A stretch of DNA of 64,000 nt from Leptospira mtsangambouensis (GTDB taxonomy: Bacteria; Spirochaetota; Leptospiria; Leptospirales; Leptospiraceae): contig NZ_RQHK01000002.1 of the NCBI RefSeq assembly GCF_004770475.1, positions 62,001 to 126,000 on the forward strand, written 5' to 3'. Under the pieces are notes generated by a model. The model was given only the letters and a program-made list of their open reading frames with translations, was not told the DNA's origin and did not search any database. Positions 27,898 through 37,457 of the stretch are shown here, piece after piece (position 1 is the first letter of the stretch; each line of letters begins with the position of its first letter). The translations under genes were made by a program, and so were the position numbers.

Positions 27898-28896
27898 TTT
27901 TGGAACTTCTTCTGCACCAGTGCTGTCTTTAATGAATTGAATGAGTTCTTTTTCAATTAACTCTTTGTCAGATTTTACATACTTTGAAAGTAAAACATGC
28001 GAACCGTTTTCAATTTTTAACAGTTTGTTTTTTGGGTTTGGATTTTGTCCTGATTGGATCAAATCATAAACATGTAACATTGCTGGAACGGAAGCAACAA
28101 AATCATGTTCACTTTCAGATTTGTAGTAGTACATAAGTAAGGTGGGAGCTGTAATTTTTGGATATGGATTGTTTTGATCCATAAAACGTTTTAAATCCAA
28201 AATATTTTGAATGGCACCATAATATTGGTCAAGATACCAATATTTGGCTGATTCATCTTTAGGATCTGTTTTGGAAATTCGCATCTCACCTTTGATTGCA
28301 TTGATAAAAGATTTTCCCCAATGAAATCTGAATATATGTGCAGTTGGATCATCAAAATCATAAAATGGAGAAGCAAGTACAAGTGAATCCACAAGTTCAG
28401 GGTGTTTCGCTGCTAAATACGATGCTATGTTTCCACCCATACTGGTTCCAATGAGAACTGTTTTTTGCCCGAGCTCTCTTGCATAAATCAAACTGTCTTC
28501 GGCATCTTGGAGATAAGTTTGAAATTTTGTATTTAAGTGGTCTTCTGCATTTGTTCCATGCCCAGGTAATCTTAAGTAATAGGTATTGGCACCGAAGTAT
28601 TCGGAAAGTTTGTTTGTAACTTCTTCTCCTTCTCCACGGCTTGCACCAAATCCATGAATGTAGACAATGGCAATAGGAGTTTTTTCTTCTGAAACTCGCA
28701 CCAGAAGTTCTTCGTTGTTTGGTCTTGTATTTTCTTTGGCACTAATCTGCAGTTCGTTTTGGTAAAAGGTGTCAAAATTTTCGAATTTCCGAGAGGAATC
28801 ATAATTGTATTCACTGATAGTCCAGTTGTAAGTGGATACGAGGAATGAAGATAGAATGAGAGTGATGGCAATCACCCATTTGATTATTATTCTCAT
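27877..28896 (-). CDS. Alpha/beta-hydrolase with N-terminal membrane anchor or signal
   Basis: 339 residues. A hydrophobic N-terminal segment (about 5-23) is followed by an alpha/beta-hydrolase domain: oxyanion loop IVYIHGFGASRGEG, nucleophile elbow GTSMGGN, and catalytic His in ENGSHVLLSKY; the acid is probably Asp in SESEHDFVAS. Similar to serine carboxylesterases and monoacylglycerol lipases; probably periplasmic or membrane-held. The substrate cannot be told. It diverges from the copper-chaperone gene and overlaps the kinase end. Confidence 0.85.
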   Translation of the reverse strand: MRIIIKWVIAITLILSSFLVSTYNWTISEYNYDSSRKFENFDTFYQNELQISAKENTRPNNEELLVRVSEEKTPIAIVYIHGFGASRGEGEEVTNKLSEYFGANTYYLRLPGHGTNAEDHLNTKFQTYLQDAEDSLIYARELGQKTVLIGTSMGGNIASYLAAKHPELVDSLVLASPFYDFDDPTAHIFRFHWGKSFINAIKGEMRISKTDPKDESAKYWYLDQYYGAIQNILDLKRFMDQNNPYPKITAPTLLMYYYKSESEHDFVASVPAMLHVYDLIQSGQNPNPKNKLLKIENGSHVLLSKYVKSDKELIEKELIQFIKDSTGAEEVPKLKKSKR

Positions 28897-28906
28897 CGAG
28901 GTTCTC

Positions 28907-29344
28907 TTGTTACGAAAGTTAAATATAACAAATGCAGGATTTCTGTTACTAATTCAAGTCAATTTGTTTGTTTTCTGTCACAAACCGACAGAGACCATCC
29001 AACTCTGGATGACACCACCGCCAGAAGTAGCAAAAACTGCCGCCGTGTATGGTGAAATTAGAAATCCTTTCGCAGTGGATGTGGAGATTCGAAACATTCT
29101 CTGCAACGATTACAAAATTGTTGAGTTCCATGAGACCTCCATCGACAATCAAACGCAAGTGGCAAAGATGCGTAAGTTGGAATATCCTATCCTTTTAAAA
29201 TCAAACCAGACAATCCAGTTGATGCGATCGGGTAAACATTTGATGTTATATGAGAAAATAAAACGTTCGGAAAAAATAGAATTAGAACTGGAGTTTTCGA
29301 ATGGAGAAAGAAGTGTCGTTATAGTAGAAGAGCGTTCTTTATGA
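28907..29344 (+). CDS. PCu(A)C-type periplasmic copper chaperone, lipoprotein
   Basis: About 145 residues from a TTG at 28907 with GAGG six bases upstream; the longer frame from 28832 would overlap the divergent hydrolase. Signal ends in NLFVFC, a plausible lipobox. The pattern VEFHETS...KMRKLEYPILLKSNQTIQLMRSGKHLMLYE matches the PCu(A)C His/Met copper site (H...M...HxM). These proteins deliver Cu(I) to the CuA centre of cytochrome c oxidase. The SCO gene follows with an ATGA overlap, the usual partner. Confidence 0.85.
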   Translation: MLRKLNITNAGFLLLIQVNLFVFCHKPTETIQLWMTPPPEVAKTAAVYGEIRNPFAVDVEIRNILCNDYKIVEFHETSIDNQTQVAKMRKLEYPILLKSNQTIQLMRSGKHLMLYEKIKRSEKIELELEFSNGERSVVIVEERSL

Positions 29345-29910
29345 AAAAAAAGTTTATCTTAGTTTTGTTTGTTGGGATTTTTTTGGTAGGTTGCGGATCT
29401 GCTTTTGAATTTACTGATCTCCCGATTGGTGGGAATGTCGAAGCAAAAGATAAATCAGGAAATATGGTTTCCTTTCGATCTTTCCCCGAACCAGTGTTAC
29501 TTGTATTTTTTGGGTATACGTATTGTCCTGATTTTTGTCCCAATACATTGGCCAAAATTAAAGCCGCAGTAGAACCTCTTACCGAAGAAGAAAAAACAAA
29601 ATTTAAAGTGGTTTTTATCTCAGTAGATCCGGTGCGTGATTCTCCAGAGACAACTAACAAGTATGTGCAGTTTTATTTACCTCAATCGGTTGGACTTTCT
29701 TTCTCTGCAGACACAACAAACCAAATCTTAAAACAATACGCTGCGTATGTGCAAAAAACAGAAGATGGCCAAAGTATTGACCATTCCACTTATATTTATG
29801 TTTTAGATAAAAATCGGAAGACTCGAAAACTAATCAAGTCCACCGATTCCAAAGAAGTGATCACAAAATCCATACAGAAGTTAAGCAGCAATTCCGTTGA
29901 GTCGAAGTAA
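29341..29910 (+). CDS. SCO1/SenC-family copper metallochaperone lipoprotein
   Basis: 189 residues, lipobox LVGC. Thioredoxin fold with the SCO copper site: CPDFC in FFGYTYCPDFCPNTL and the distant His in SIDHSTYIYVLD; FISVDPVRDSPE is also typical. SCO proteins reduce and metallate the CuA site of cytochrome oxidase subunit II in the periplasm. It is translationally coupled to the PCu(A)C gene. Its last 30 bases overlap the convergent oligopeptidase gene. Confidence 0.93.
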   Translation: MKKKFILVLFVGIFLVGCGSAFEFTDLPIGGNVEAKDKSGNMVSFRSFPEPVLLVFFGYTYCPDFCPNTLAKIKAAVEPLTEEEKTKFKVVFISVDPVRDSPETTNKYVQFYLPQSVGLSFSADTTNQILKQYAAYVQKTEDGQSIDHSTYIYVLDKNRKTRKLIKSTDSKEVITKSIQKLSSNSVESK

Positions 29911-31827
29911 AGCATCAATCTCTGGATCTTTTCCGTAAAAGTCACGAAAAAGATCCATCGCATTTCCTGAGCCACCTTTTTCTAAGACAGTTTTTCTAAA
30001 ATGCGCTGCATGGTCTAAATCGAAGACTCCTCTATCAACAAACGAATAGTAGGCGTTCGCAGAGAGTAGTTCTGCCCATTTGTAAGAATAATAACCGGCA
30101 GCGTACCCACCAGCAAAGATATGGGTAAATGAATTTTGAAATTTATTATAAGCAGGTGGGAACACAACAGAGAATTCTTTTCTCACTTGGTCTAAAATTT
30201 CCTGAACTCTACTTTCTGTTGGTTTTTCCATGTGAATCAACATATCAAACTTTGCAAATTCCAACTGTCTGACAACTCCCATGGCCGACATAAAGTTTTT
30301 GGCTTTTACCATAGTTTCGATATATGAATTCGGAATTGGTTCTTTTGTTTCATAGTGTTTTGCGAAGAGTTCCAAAACTTTTGGTTCATAAGCAAAGTTT
30401 TCTAAAAATTGAGAAGGGAATTCTACTGCATCCCATTCCACTCCGTTTACTCCACTCACAAAAGCTTCATTTACACGGGAGAGAAGGTGGTGGAGGGCAT
30501 GGCCTAGTTCATGGAAAAGAGTCACTACATCACTGGGTCGGAGTAACGAAGGTTGTGTTTTTGTGGCTTTTGGAAAACTCGCAACTACAAAGGCAACGGG
30601 AAGTTCTGTTTTCCCTGTTTCATCTTGGAAATGAGGTTTCCAATTGTGCATCCAAGCACCGCCTTTTTTTTCTGTTCGGACTTCTAGATCCAAATACAAA
30701 CGTGATCTTGTTTCTCCTTCCACGATGAGATCATAACAAAGGACAGATGGTTCCCAAACGGATGTATTCACTTGTTGGAATTGAATGCCTAAAAGTTTTT
30801 CTAAAAATAAAAATGTTCCTTTGATCACAGTTTCCTTTTCAAGGTAAGGTCGATAAATTTCTTCATCATAAGAAAAGGATTCTTTTTTTAATTTTTCGGA
30901 ATAGTAAGTGAGATCCCAAGGTTCTAAGTCTGTATGTCCCAACTTTTTAGCAAAATTTTTAATTTCGTTTAGTTCTTGTAATGCGATAGGTTTAGCTTTT
31001 TTTCCTAGATGATCTATGAATTCAATAACTTGTTCTGGGTTGTCTGCCACTTTGGTTGCCAAACTCAAATGAGCAAAAGTGGAAAAACCAAGAAGTTTTG
31101 CTTCCTTTTCTCTAAGTTCCAAAATTTCTTCCATTAATTTTCCATTTTCTGGAGCACGAGTGCAATAACCATCATAGAGTTTTTTTCTAATTTCTCGATT
31201 TTCTCCATAAGTCATATAAGCAATGTAAGATGGAAAGTGTAGGGTGAATAAATAACTTCCGTCCTCTTGTTTTGCAGATAATTTTTCACTTTCGGGAAGT
31301 CCTTTTACTTCTGCTTCCGAAAGTTTAAGTGAAAATGCATTGGTGGCATTGAGAACATTTTGTGAAAATTGATTCGAAAGGTCTGACAATCGAATGAGAA
31401 GTTGTTTGAGTTCTTCTTTTATTTTTGCATCCAGTCCCACCCCGGCCAATTGAAAGTCTCGAATTTCATTTTCTAATACTTTCTTCGCTTCTTTTGTCAA
31501 ATCTGATTCTGTTGATTGGATTTTTAAGAATGTAGCAAAGATATCTTCGTTTTGTCCAAGGTCTGTATAGTATTCGCTGAGTTTGGGTAATAGCCGGCTG
31601 TAGATGGTTTGGCTTTCTTCGTTATTTTTTACAGAGTTAAGATGTGAAATCTCTGTCACAAGATCCCCCAGTTCTGTTTGGATTCTTTGGTAAGGTTTTA
31701 CAAAGTTTTGAAATGTAGGTTTATCTATTTGTAATAGAGATTGAATGAAGCTTTTGTTAGACTCCATTTTTTCTAAAATGGCAGATTCTTTTTTGGGAAG
31801 ATTTTCAGAATGAAATTCAGGAAACAT
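29881..31827 (-). CDS. M3-family zinc oligopeptidase (PrlC/oligopeptidase A-like)
   Basis: 648 residues, cytosolic (no signal). Zinc motif HELGHALHH with His439, Glu440 and His443, followed by the third ligand Glu in the NGVEWDAVEFPSQFLENF block typical of M3 peptidases. The long helical N-terminal half and the C-terminal FAGGYAAGYYSYKWAELLSANAY also fit. Such enzymes degrade short peptides, including cleaved signal peptides. It stands alone on this strand. Confidence 0.95.
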   Translation of the reverse strand: MFPEFHSENLPKKESAILEKMESNKSFIQSLLQIDKPTFQNFVKPYQRIQTELGDLVTEISHLNSVKNNEESQTIYSRLLPKLSEYYTDLGQNEDIFATFLKIQSTESDLTKEAKKVLENEIRDFQLAGVGLDAKIKEELKQLLIRLSDLSNQFSQNVLNATNAFSLKLSEAEVKGLPESEKLSAKQEDGSYLFTLHFPSYIAYMTYGENREIRKKLYDGYCTRAPENGKLMEEILELREKEAKLLGFSTFAHLSLATKVADNPEQVIEFIDHLGKKAKPIALQELNEIKNFAKKLGHTDLEPWDLTYYSEKLKKESFSYDEEIYRPYLEKETVIKGTFLFLEKLLGIQFQQVNTSVWEPSVLCYDLIVEGETRSRLYLDLEVRTEKKGGAWMHNWKPHFQDETGKTELPVAFVVASFPKATKTQPSLLRPSDVVTLFHELGHALHHLLSRVNEAFVSGVNGVEWDAVEFPSQFLENFAYEPKVLELFAKHYETKEPIPNSYIETMVKAKNFMSAMGVVRQLEFAKFDMLIHMEKPTESRVQEILDQVRKEFSVVFPPAYNKFQNSFTHIFAGGYAAGYYSYKWAELLSANAYYSFVDRGVFDLDHAAHFRKTVLEKGGSGNAMDLFRDFYGKDPEIDALLRLNGIAA

Positions 31828-31894
31828 AACGACCTCTATAAATTTAGACTCGATTTCGATTGGTACTTCGTCAGTTTGGAAGCAGAGGGAAAGG

Positions 31895-32299
31895 ATGCCA
31901 CCGGAAAAAAGTAAAATTGTTTTCTTTGATGGGGTTTGTCATTTGTGTATGGGATCGGTTCAGTTCCTTTTGAAAAAAAACCAAAAAGAAAATTTATACT
32001 TTTCTGCGATTGGTTCAGAGACTTACCATTCCTTGTTTTCAAAAGAAAAATCATCAAAACTCCCTGATAGCATTTTGTATTGGAAGGAGGGGACTTTGTA
32101 TTTAGAATCCGATGCCATTTTGCAATTGGTTCGGGAACTAAAATTTCCTTGGTTTTTATTGTTTGGATTTTGGATCATCCCAAGAATGCTTCGAAATCCT
32201 ATTTACCAGTTCATCGCCAAACGACGATATGTTTGGTTTGGCAAAGCGGATGCATGTATGGTCCCCTCACCAAACATAAAAAAACGATTCTTGAGTTAA
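31895..32299 (+). CDS. DCC-family (DUF393) thiol-disulfide oxidoreductase-like protein
   Basis: 134 residues. The N-terminal FFDGVCHLCMGSVQFLLK carries the DxxCxxC motif that names the DCC family (DUF393); a hydrophobic stretch (about 93-112) and ADACMVP follow. A thiol redox role is assumed for the family but poorly proven. It diverges from the M3 peptidase gene across 67 bases and overlaps the convergent glycosyltransferase by four. Confidence 0.9.
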   Translation: MPPEKSKIVFFDGVCHLCMGSVQFLLKKNQKENLYFSAIGSETYHSLFSKEKSSKLPDSILYWKEGTLYLESDAILQLVRELKFPWFLLFGFWIIPRMLRNPIYQFIAKRRYVWFGKADACMVPSPNIKKRFLS

Positions 32300-33834
32300 T
32301 GTTCTGTCGTTTTGACTAACCTCAGATTTAGTTTTTTGTTTCGATCATACGCATAAACAGAAAAAACTTCTCCCACAGGTTCCCAGTGGACTCCCATTCC
32401 TTTCCAAAGCTGATAATCAGAATCGGAAACAATCAGATATCCCTTTGTTGTTTGGGCATCTGTCCAACTGATTTCTGTGATGGGACGATTGTAGTAAAAT
32501 GCAAAACTTGGAATTCCATGGGCTCCAAATGAATATAATGTTTTTTCTTTTGGGACGTATTCGTTAATGATTCCGGCTAAATTTTTTGTATCCTTTCTGA
32601 TTTCAGCAAACTTAGGTAGGATCACAAAAGAAATGATAACAATCATTACAAGTGATACAGTTAGGTAGATTCGATACATATAGATTTGGTTGTGTTTTCT
32701 TGAGAGTTGGTCTCCCAGTAGAATAGAAAGAATCGGATATGCGGATAGAGGATAAGATGGGAGTTTACTTGCCAAAACTTCATAGAATATCCAAGAAAAA
32801 ACAAGTCCGAGTAGTAAAAAACGTTTTGGTGTAAATGTATAATCCATTTCTTTCCATTCCCAAGGAAAAAGATGTTTTAATATTTTAAATCCGTTCGTTT
32901 TGAGTAAGGCAAATAGTTTCCATCCGTTCTCGTAGAGAAAGGAAAGATAAATTCTTGTCCAAGGGAAAAGTGTAACCACAAATAACATCAAATAGGTGCC
33001 AGGTGGACCTGACTGACCAAAAACAGGATCTGTCGCACGACGAAAAATATACCAATCTAACATCCATCGTATGAGTGCTCCATTGTCTTTTTGCCAAGAT
33101 AAATATCCCCATAAAAACAGCGGAAGTGTCGCAACCGGTAACCATAAAAATGGATGGAGTTTCCAAATCTTCGAACGGATTTGATTGATGCTCAAAAGGA
33201 GAGTGCAGGTCCCACCTAAAAAAATTAGAATGGGTGGTCCTTTGACAAGAAGTCCCAAACTCACACTGAGCCAAAACAAAAATACGAATCTTTTTTGATT
33301 CGATTTCATCCAGTGGTAAAGAGATACAAATCCAGACATTCCAAAAAATACTAATAGAGAATCAACTAAGGCGATCTTCCCATTGAGAGGAAAGTATAAT
33401 GAAAAACTTAGTATACTAAAGGCATATAAAGCAGTCCTTGATCCAAACATAGTGTTTGTTAGATGATAAGTTAACAAACTTGTTCCCAAAATACAAAGTG
33501 CTGGAAATAAACGTAAAACCCATTCAGAAACCCCAAACAGTTTGAAAAAAAAGGAGGAGGTCCAAAAATGTAGAGGTGGTTTTCTATGAGGAGTGGAGTA
33601 GGGAAATTCCATTCTGAGATAATCTCCATTTTCTACCATCGTTCGAGAAAATCCTGCATAAGCGGCTTCGTCTTGGTCAACCAAGGGAGAGGAATTCCCA
33701 TAGAATAAGAATATCGTTAGGACAAAGAGAAGGATGAGGAAAGTGCGGTGGACAGATAAGAATTTCACAGTCTCACGAGAGGAAACCCACCCTTCTTTGT
33801 CAAAGAGGAATTGAATTTCTAGTTTTGTATTCAT
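32296..33834 (-). CDS. ArnT/PMT-like polyprenyl-phosphate sugar glycosyltransferase (GT39/GT83 type)
   Basis: 512 residues, about ten to twelve membrane helices. After the first helix comes the periplasmic loop PLVDQDEAAYAGFSRTMVENGDYL with the Asp-Glu pair typical of ArnT and PMT enzymes, then FPYSTPHRKPPLHFW, where ArnT has its K-P-P-L motif. A soluble C-terminal tail (about 425-512) is also usual. Such enzymes move a sugar from a lipid carrier to lipid A or a protein on the outer face of the inner membrane; the acceptor is not visible. Diverges from the PHP gene. Confidence 0.88.
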   Translation of the reverse strand: MNTKLEIQFLFDKEGWVSSRETVKFLSVHRTFLILLFVLTIFLFYGNSSPLVDQDEAAYAGFSRTMVENGDYLRMEFPYSTPHRKPPLHFWTSSFFFKLFGVSEWVLRLFPALCILGTSLLTYHLTNTMFGSRTALYAFSILSFSLYFPLNGKIALVDSLLVFFGMSGFVSLYHWMKSNQKRFVFLFWLSVSLGLLVKGPPILIFLGGTCTLLLSINQIRSKIWKLHPFLWLPVATLPLFLWGYLSWQKDNGALIRWMLDWYIFRRATDPVFGQSGPPGTYLMLFVVTLFPWTRIYLSFLYENGWKLFALLKTNGFKILKHLFPWEWKEMDYTFTPKRFLLLGLVFSWIFYEVLASKLPSYPLSAYPILSILLGDQLSRKHNQIYMYRIYLTVSLVMIVIISFVILPKFAEIRKDTKNLAGIINEYVPKEKTLYSFGAHGIPSFAFYYNRPITEISWTDAQTTKGYLIVSDSDYQLWKGMGVHWEPVGEVFSVYAYDRNKKLNLRLVKTTEH

Positions 33835-33886
33835 TTTGTAACAAATCTGGAATCAAATTGGAAAAATAGATCGATACAGTTGGATC

Positions 33887-35035
33887 ATGCTTTTCAATGT
33901 TCCAGTAACCATTGTCAATACCGAAAGGCAAACTGCGAGTAAACCTTCCTTGTGGAAGTATCGTTATGTTCTTGTTTTGGCCTCCTTACTTGGGATTTTA
34001 TTATTTTATCAACTAGCAGTTGTTTTGCTTCTTAGGAAATCAACTTTTCTCCCTTCTTCTCCTTTCCAAGGACCTAAACTAGTCAATCCATACCAAAATT
34101 GGAATGGAGAAAACCAGGAAAAGATATCTTTACACACACATTCCGATGAAGTTTGGTTCACCCCAGAAAGGCATTCTGTATCCGAAATCATCTCTGAATA
34201 CAAACGGGAAGGCTTTTCAAATGTTGCCGTCACAGATTACGGTCAAATTTCTGAGACAGAAAATCCAGAATACATTCGGGGATTGGAATGGGGACAGAAT
34301 GTAAAAAAACGCCATCTTTTAGCCATTGGTATTAAAAAATCTTTTTATGATTATTTCCCAATTTATGCAACGAGAGAAAATCTTAATTGGGTGATGGATC
34401 GTATGCAAAAGTTAGGTGGTTATGTAGTCATCCCTCATCCTAAATTATTTGATTCCTTTTCCAGAGAGGAGATCTCTTCTTTGGCAGGTTTCCAAGCTGT
34501 GGAAGTTTATTCTCCTTATGGCGATGACCCTAAAATATTAGATTCTTTGCTTAGCCAAGGACGAAACGTCCATTGTATGGCAAGCGATGACCTACATTAT
34601 TTTCCTGAATCCTCAATCAAACGTTTTGACCAACCAGGTTGGAAGAATGCCATCCAAACTTTGGGGAACCAAAGAGGACGTAAAGGAGAAAGTTTTCTTC
34701 GGTATATTGTAACTGAGGAAGGAACTAAAGACCAATCATCCGTTCAATCAGCACTCCAAGCAGGTTCTTTTTATTGTGTGAAAAAGTTTTTTCATGGAGC
34801 GGACGATCCAAAAGTTCCCAGGATACAAGTGACAAAGGATCAGACAATCCAATTGAATTCTAATGAACGTTATCTCGAAATCCGTTTTATCGGCCAAGCT
34901 GGGGAAGTTTTACAAGTGAATCCGGATACAAGTTCTGCCGAATATCGATTTCAAGAAAAGGATTCCTATGTGAGGTTGGAGATGATCGGCCTCACAGGAT
35001 CGATTCTCTCCAACGCTATTTATCGAAATAAATAG
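33887..35035 (+). CDS. Membrane-anchored PHP-domain (metal-dependent phosphoesterase-like) protein
   Basis: 382 residues; one membrane helix (about 27-50), then a PHP-type domain: ISLHTHSDE (first metal-ligand pair), VAVTDYGQ, VVIPHPKLFD, and MASDDLHYF. These are the His/Asp positions of PHP phosphoesterases, in the right order; the domain should lie in the periplasm. The C-terminal 90 residues form a beta-rich region. Substrate unknown. 52 bases separate it from the divergent ArnT-like gene. Confidence 0.8.
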   Translation: MLFNVPVTIVNTERQTASKPSLWKYRYVLVLASLLGILLFYQLAVVLLLRKSTFLPSSPFQGPKLVNPYQNWNGENQEKISLHTHSDEVWFTPERHSVSEIISEYKREGFSNVAVTDYGQISETENPEYIRGLEWGQNVKKRHLLAIGIKKSFYDYFPIYATRENLNWVMDRMQKLGGYVVIPHPKLFDSFSREEISSLAGFQAVEVYSPYGDDPKILDSLLSQGRNVHCMASDDLHYFPESSIKRFDQPGWKNAIQTLGNQRGRKGESFLRYIVTEEGTKDQSSVQSALQAGSFYCVKKFFHGADDPKVPRIQVTKDQTIQLNSNERYLEIRFIGQAGEVLQVNPDTSSAEYRFQEKDSYVRLEMIGLTGSILSNAIYRNK

Positions 35036-35063
35036 TAATTCAATTCTATTCGATTCATTACTA

Positions 35064-36287
35064 CTATTTAAAGTTTAAGTTTTGGTCTGAGCCATCAAAT
35101 GCATCCAAAAATGCTTTAGAAGTGGTTTCGTATTGTTTTACCGTGCCAAGTGCAGCTTGTCCCGAAATACTTGCACCAAAGGCTACATAAGTTCGATTAA
35201 AGGCTTCATCTACAGACATAAAATCAGCTCCACCGACTGTGGGGCTCGGATAGTCGGCTGGAACTTGAGCAGCTAACAGCTGATCGGTTACATATCCATT
35301 GATATTAAAGATCCCATATGATAATCGAACATTTGGAGCAGAAGGTGATTCTGGAATTGCGCAGATGGTTTCTGGTCTAGCTGCACTCATTGTAAAGGTT
35401 GCTTTGGCAGTGGTTTGAAAAGGTGAATCAAACTTTTGCATATAAGCAAGGTTATAATAAATCTGGTCGCTAGAGCCGGTTCCTTGTGCTGCGTTACAAA
35501 AGGTTTTTAAATTATCTAAGGCAGCCGCACCCGATGGGTTGACTTCTTTCAGTTTTGTAAATGTCAAACGTACCACTGAACGAAAACAGAGTTGTCTGCC
35601 TGCATCTACTTCTGTCAGAACCACTCTTCCATGTCTACTAATCCAACTTGCATTTTCAGGACCGTTCCTCCAAGTATAGGTTTGGAATTTGGTTCCGTAA
35701 ACAGAATCGTTTGCTGTATAACTTTCTGTGATGACATTCCCCACATTGGCAAACTGAGGGTTTCCAAAGTCAACCAAACGATAGTAAACCAAAGCTCCAT
35801 CATTTCCTAGAGTTGTATTTGGATCATCGAAGAACAACTGTAAGGAGGGAGTTGAAGCACCGGTTTTTTTGATTTCAAAAAAATGATTAAAATCTTTGGT
35901 CCCGGTATAGGCAGTGGAACTCACACCTGTTGTGGGTGTACTGATTTTAATGGTGAGGGTGGCAGATCCAAACCCATTTAAATTGACATTGTTTAAAACA
36001 TCATTCCTGGGAGTTGCATTGTTGAAGTAACCTGCGTTTTTTAGAGCGAGGATGAGAGAATCAATAATTCCGGAATTGCCTCGGGCCCAAGTAGCCGATT
36101 GGCGCACAAAACCCCAGTTGTCAGCAGTGGTCGCCGACCAAATTTTTTCTGAACCAATTCCCAGATGGATGGCATCACCAAAGAGATGGATGAGTTGGTC
36201 GTTCCGATCCAAACGAGTGAGTTTGTTGAAGTCGGAAATCTGAAGGCTCATTCCAAAGAATACAATGGCATAGAGAAACTTTTTCAT
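35064..36287 (-). CDS. Exported protein of unknown function
   Basis: 407 residues, not recognised. The N-terminus (MKKFLYAIVFFGMSLQIS) looks like a short signal sequence. The rest has no membrane helix, is rich in Asn, Thr, Ser and aromatic residues, and contains four Cys. It begins four bases after the stop of a small lipoprotein gene and is probably co-transcribed with it. The sequence FNKLTRLDRNDQLIHLFGDAIHLGIGSEKIW near the N-terminus is a recognisable anchor for searches. Confidence 0.6.
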   Translation of the reverse strand: MKKFLYAIVFFGMSLQISDFNKLTRLDRNDQLIHLFGDAIHLGIGSEKIWSATTADNWGFVRQSATWARGNSGIIDSLILALKNAGYFNNATPRNDVLNNVNLNGFGSATLTIKISTPTTGVSSTAYTGTKDFNHFFEIKKTGASTPSLQLFFDDPNTTLGNDGALVYYRLVDFGNPQFANVGNVITESYTANDSVYGTKFQTYTWRNGPENASWISRHGRVVLTEVDAGRQLCFRSVVRLTFTKLKEVNPSGAAALDNLKTFCNAAQGTGSSDQIYYNLAYMQKFDSPFQTTAKATFTMSAARPETICAIPESPSAPNVRLSYGIFNINGYVTDQLLAAQVPADYPSPTVGGADFMSVDEAFNRTYVAFGASISGQAALGTVKQYETTSKAFLDAFDGSDQNLNFK

Positions 36288-36290
36288 AGT

Positions 36291-36494
36291 TTACTCCGCA
36301 ATTCCCTTAGGAATACAAATGGTAAACCCAGACTTGGGGCCAGAGCAACCAGCAGATTGGTTGTAAGCCCATACAGAGAGTAGGAGAGCCCCTAAGACAT
36401 TTTCATCTTTTTTATCATCTTTTTGAAACATCGAACAAGCGACGAGTGTACTAAGTGCCAACAGGGCGATGGATTGAATGACAAAACTTCTCAT
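36291..36494 (-). CDS. Small lipoprotein
   Basis: 67 residues with a clear lipobox (STLVACS). The mature part is only about 48 residues: a charged stretch QKDDKKDE, a hydrophobic patch and two further Cys. I do not recognise it. Its start codon lies inside a 10-bp inverted repeat (36483-36524). The unknown exported protein gene follows after three bases. Confidence 0.65.
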   Translation of the reverse strand: MRSFVIQSIALLALSTLVACSMFQKDDKKDENVLGALLLSVWAYNQSAGCSGPKSGFTICIPKGIAE

Positions 36495-36524
36495 ACCTTT
36501 GATCTAAAAGATAGGAGAAGTTTT
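36483..36524 (-). promoter_or_regulatory. Inverted repeat around the small-lipoprotein start codon
   Basis: On the minus strand AAAACTTCTC (36524-36515) is perfectly complementary to GAGAAGTTTT (36492-36483). The 22-base loop holds an inner CTTT/AAAG pairing and the AAAGGTATG start region. The RNA hairpin could hide the start or end transcription from the DUF4384 gene upstream, though only four T follow. Confidence 0.45.
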
Positions 36525-36533
36525 TGCAAGAAT

Positions 36534-37457
36534 TTATCGAGAGAGGATTTGGTATTCCCACTCCATCACTGGGCTTTGTTCAATGGAAGCAGTGAGGGAA
36601 TTTGGAACCACCATCATGGACCTAGCTGTAGTTTTGGTTCCTGTCACTGCAGGAGGCAAAAGTCGATAGAAAGAATCTTCTTTTTTTCCTCGGAGTTGGA
36701 ATTCTTTCCATTCTTCTCTAGAAGCAAAGGCACGAATTCTATCTTTGGAAGGAGTTGAGGACGCTCTAAACGAAATTCGTTTATCTGGGATGGTCACTCG
36801 GTCTCCCTTGCGAATGAAATTATCATTTTGGATTTGGTTGGGGAACAGAAGCACAGGTTCTCCCTTTTGGTTCTCAGGAACAAGGACAACATAAACATAA
36901 TTGTCTTCAGTTGATTCGATTTCAAAACGAATCGGTTCCCCAGCCACATAAGTGGGTTTTAAAGAATTGATTTTGAGTTGGGCTGCAGATCCCGAACCTG
37001 TTTCAGATAAAGCCAAATAGATATTTTTTTTATCTAAAAATCCTAAGAAATCGGAGACCAAAGTTTTGGAAAGGCTATCCGGGAGTGAGTTGCGGTATTC
37101 TAACTTTTGGTGTAAAATATCTACAAACGAAATCACAGCCTGTCCATCTTCTGTTGATACAAGAAGAAGTTTGTCTATTCCAGAGAGCCTTTGGAAACTG
37201 TGCATTGTTTCTTCAGAAGGATTTCCTTCTTTATCAAATTCCCAAGTCCCTAGTTCAGAGTTTTTCAAAGGAAGAGAGACCAGTCCACGAGAAGTGGATT
37301 GGATTTGTTCTTTGATAAAATCACGAAGAGCAATGGTTTCATCCGTATTTGATAAAGACTCTACTGCAATTTTATAAACAGGTAACCTTCCAATTTTGTC
37401 CGAAGAAAAAAGGGAAAGAGAAATGATCGATGAGAGAATTAAAAATTGTTTCATCAT
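36534..37457 (-). CDS. DUF4384-type exported protein
   Basis: 307 residues, signal peptide (1-18). Residues about 160-270 contain INSLKPTYVAGEPIRFEIESTEDNYVYVVLVPENQKGEPVLLFPNQIQ, the pattern I associate with DUF4384, followed by the typical IPDKRISFRAS and a protease-fold-free end. DUF4384 occurs next to envelope-signalling and peptidase domains; its function is unknown. It overlaps the FecR gene by four bases. Confidence 0.75.
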   Translation of the reverse strand: MMKQFLILSSIISLSLFSSDKIGRLPVYKIAVESLSNTDETIALRDFIKEQIQSTSRGLVSLPLKNSELGTWEFDKEGNPSEETMHSFQRLSGIDKLLLVSTEDGQAVISFVDILHQKLEYRNSLPDSLSKTLVSDFLGFLDKKNIYLALSETGSGSAAQLKINSLKPTYVAGEPIRFEIESTEDNYVYVVLVPENQKGEPVLLFPNQIQNDNFIRKGDRVTIPDKRISFRASSTPSKDRIRAFASREEWKEFQLRGKKEDSFYRLLPPAVTGTKTTARSMMVVPNSLTASIEQSPVMEWEYQILSR

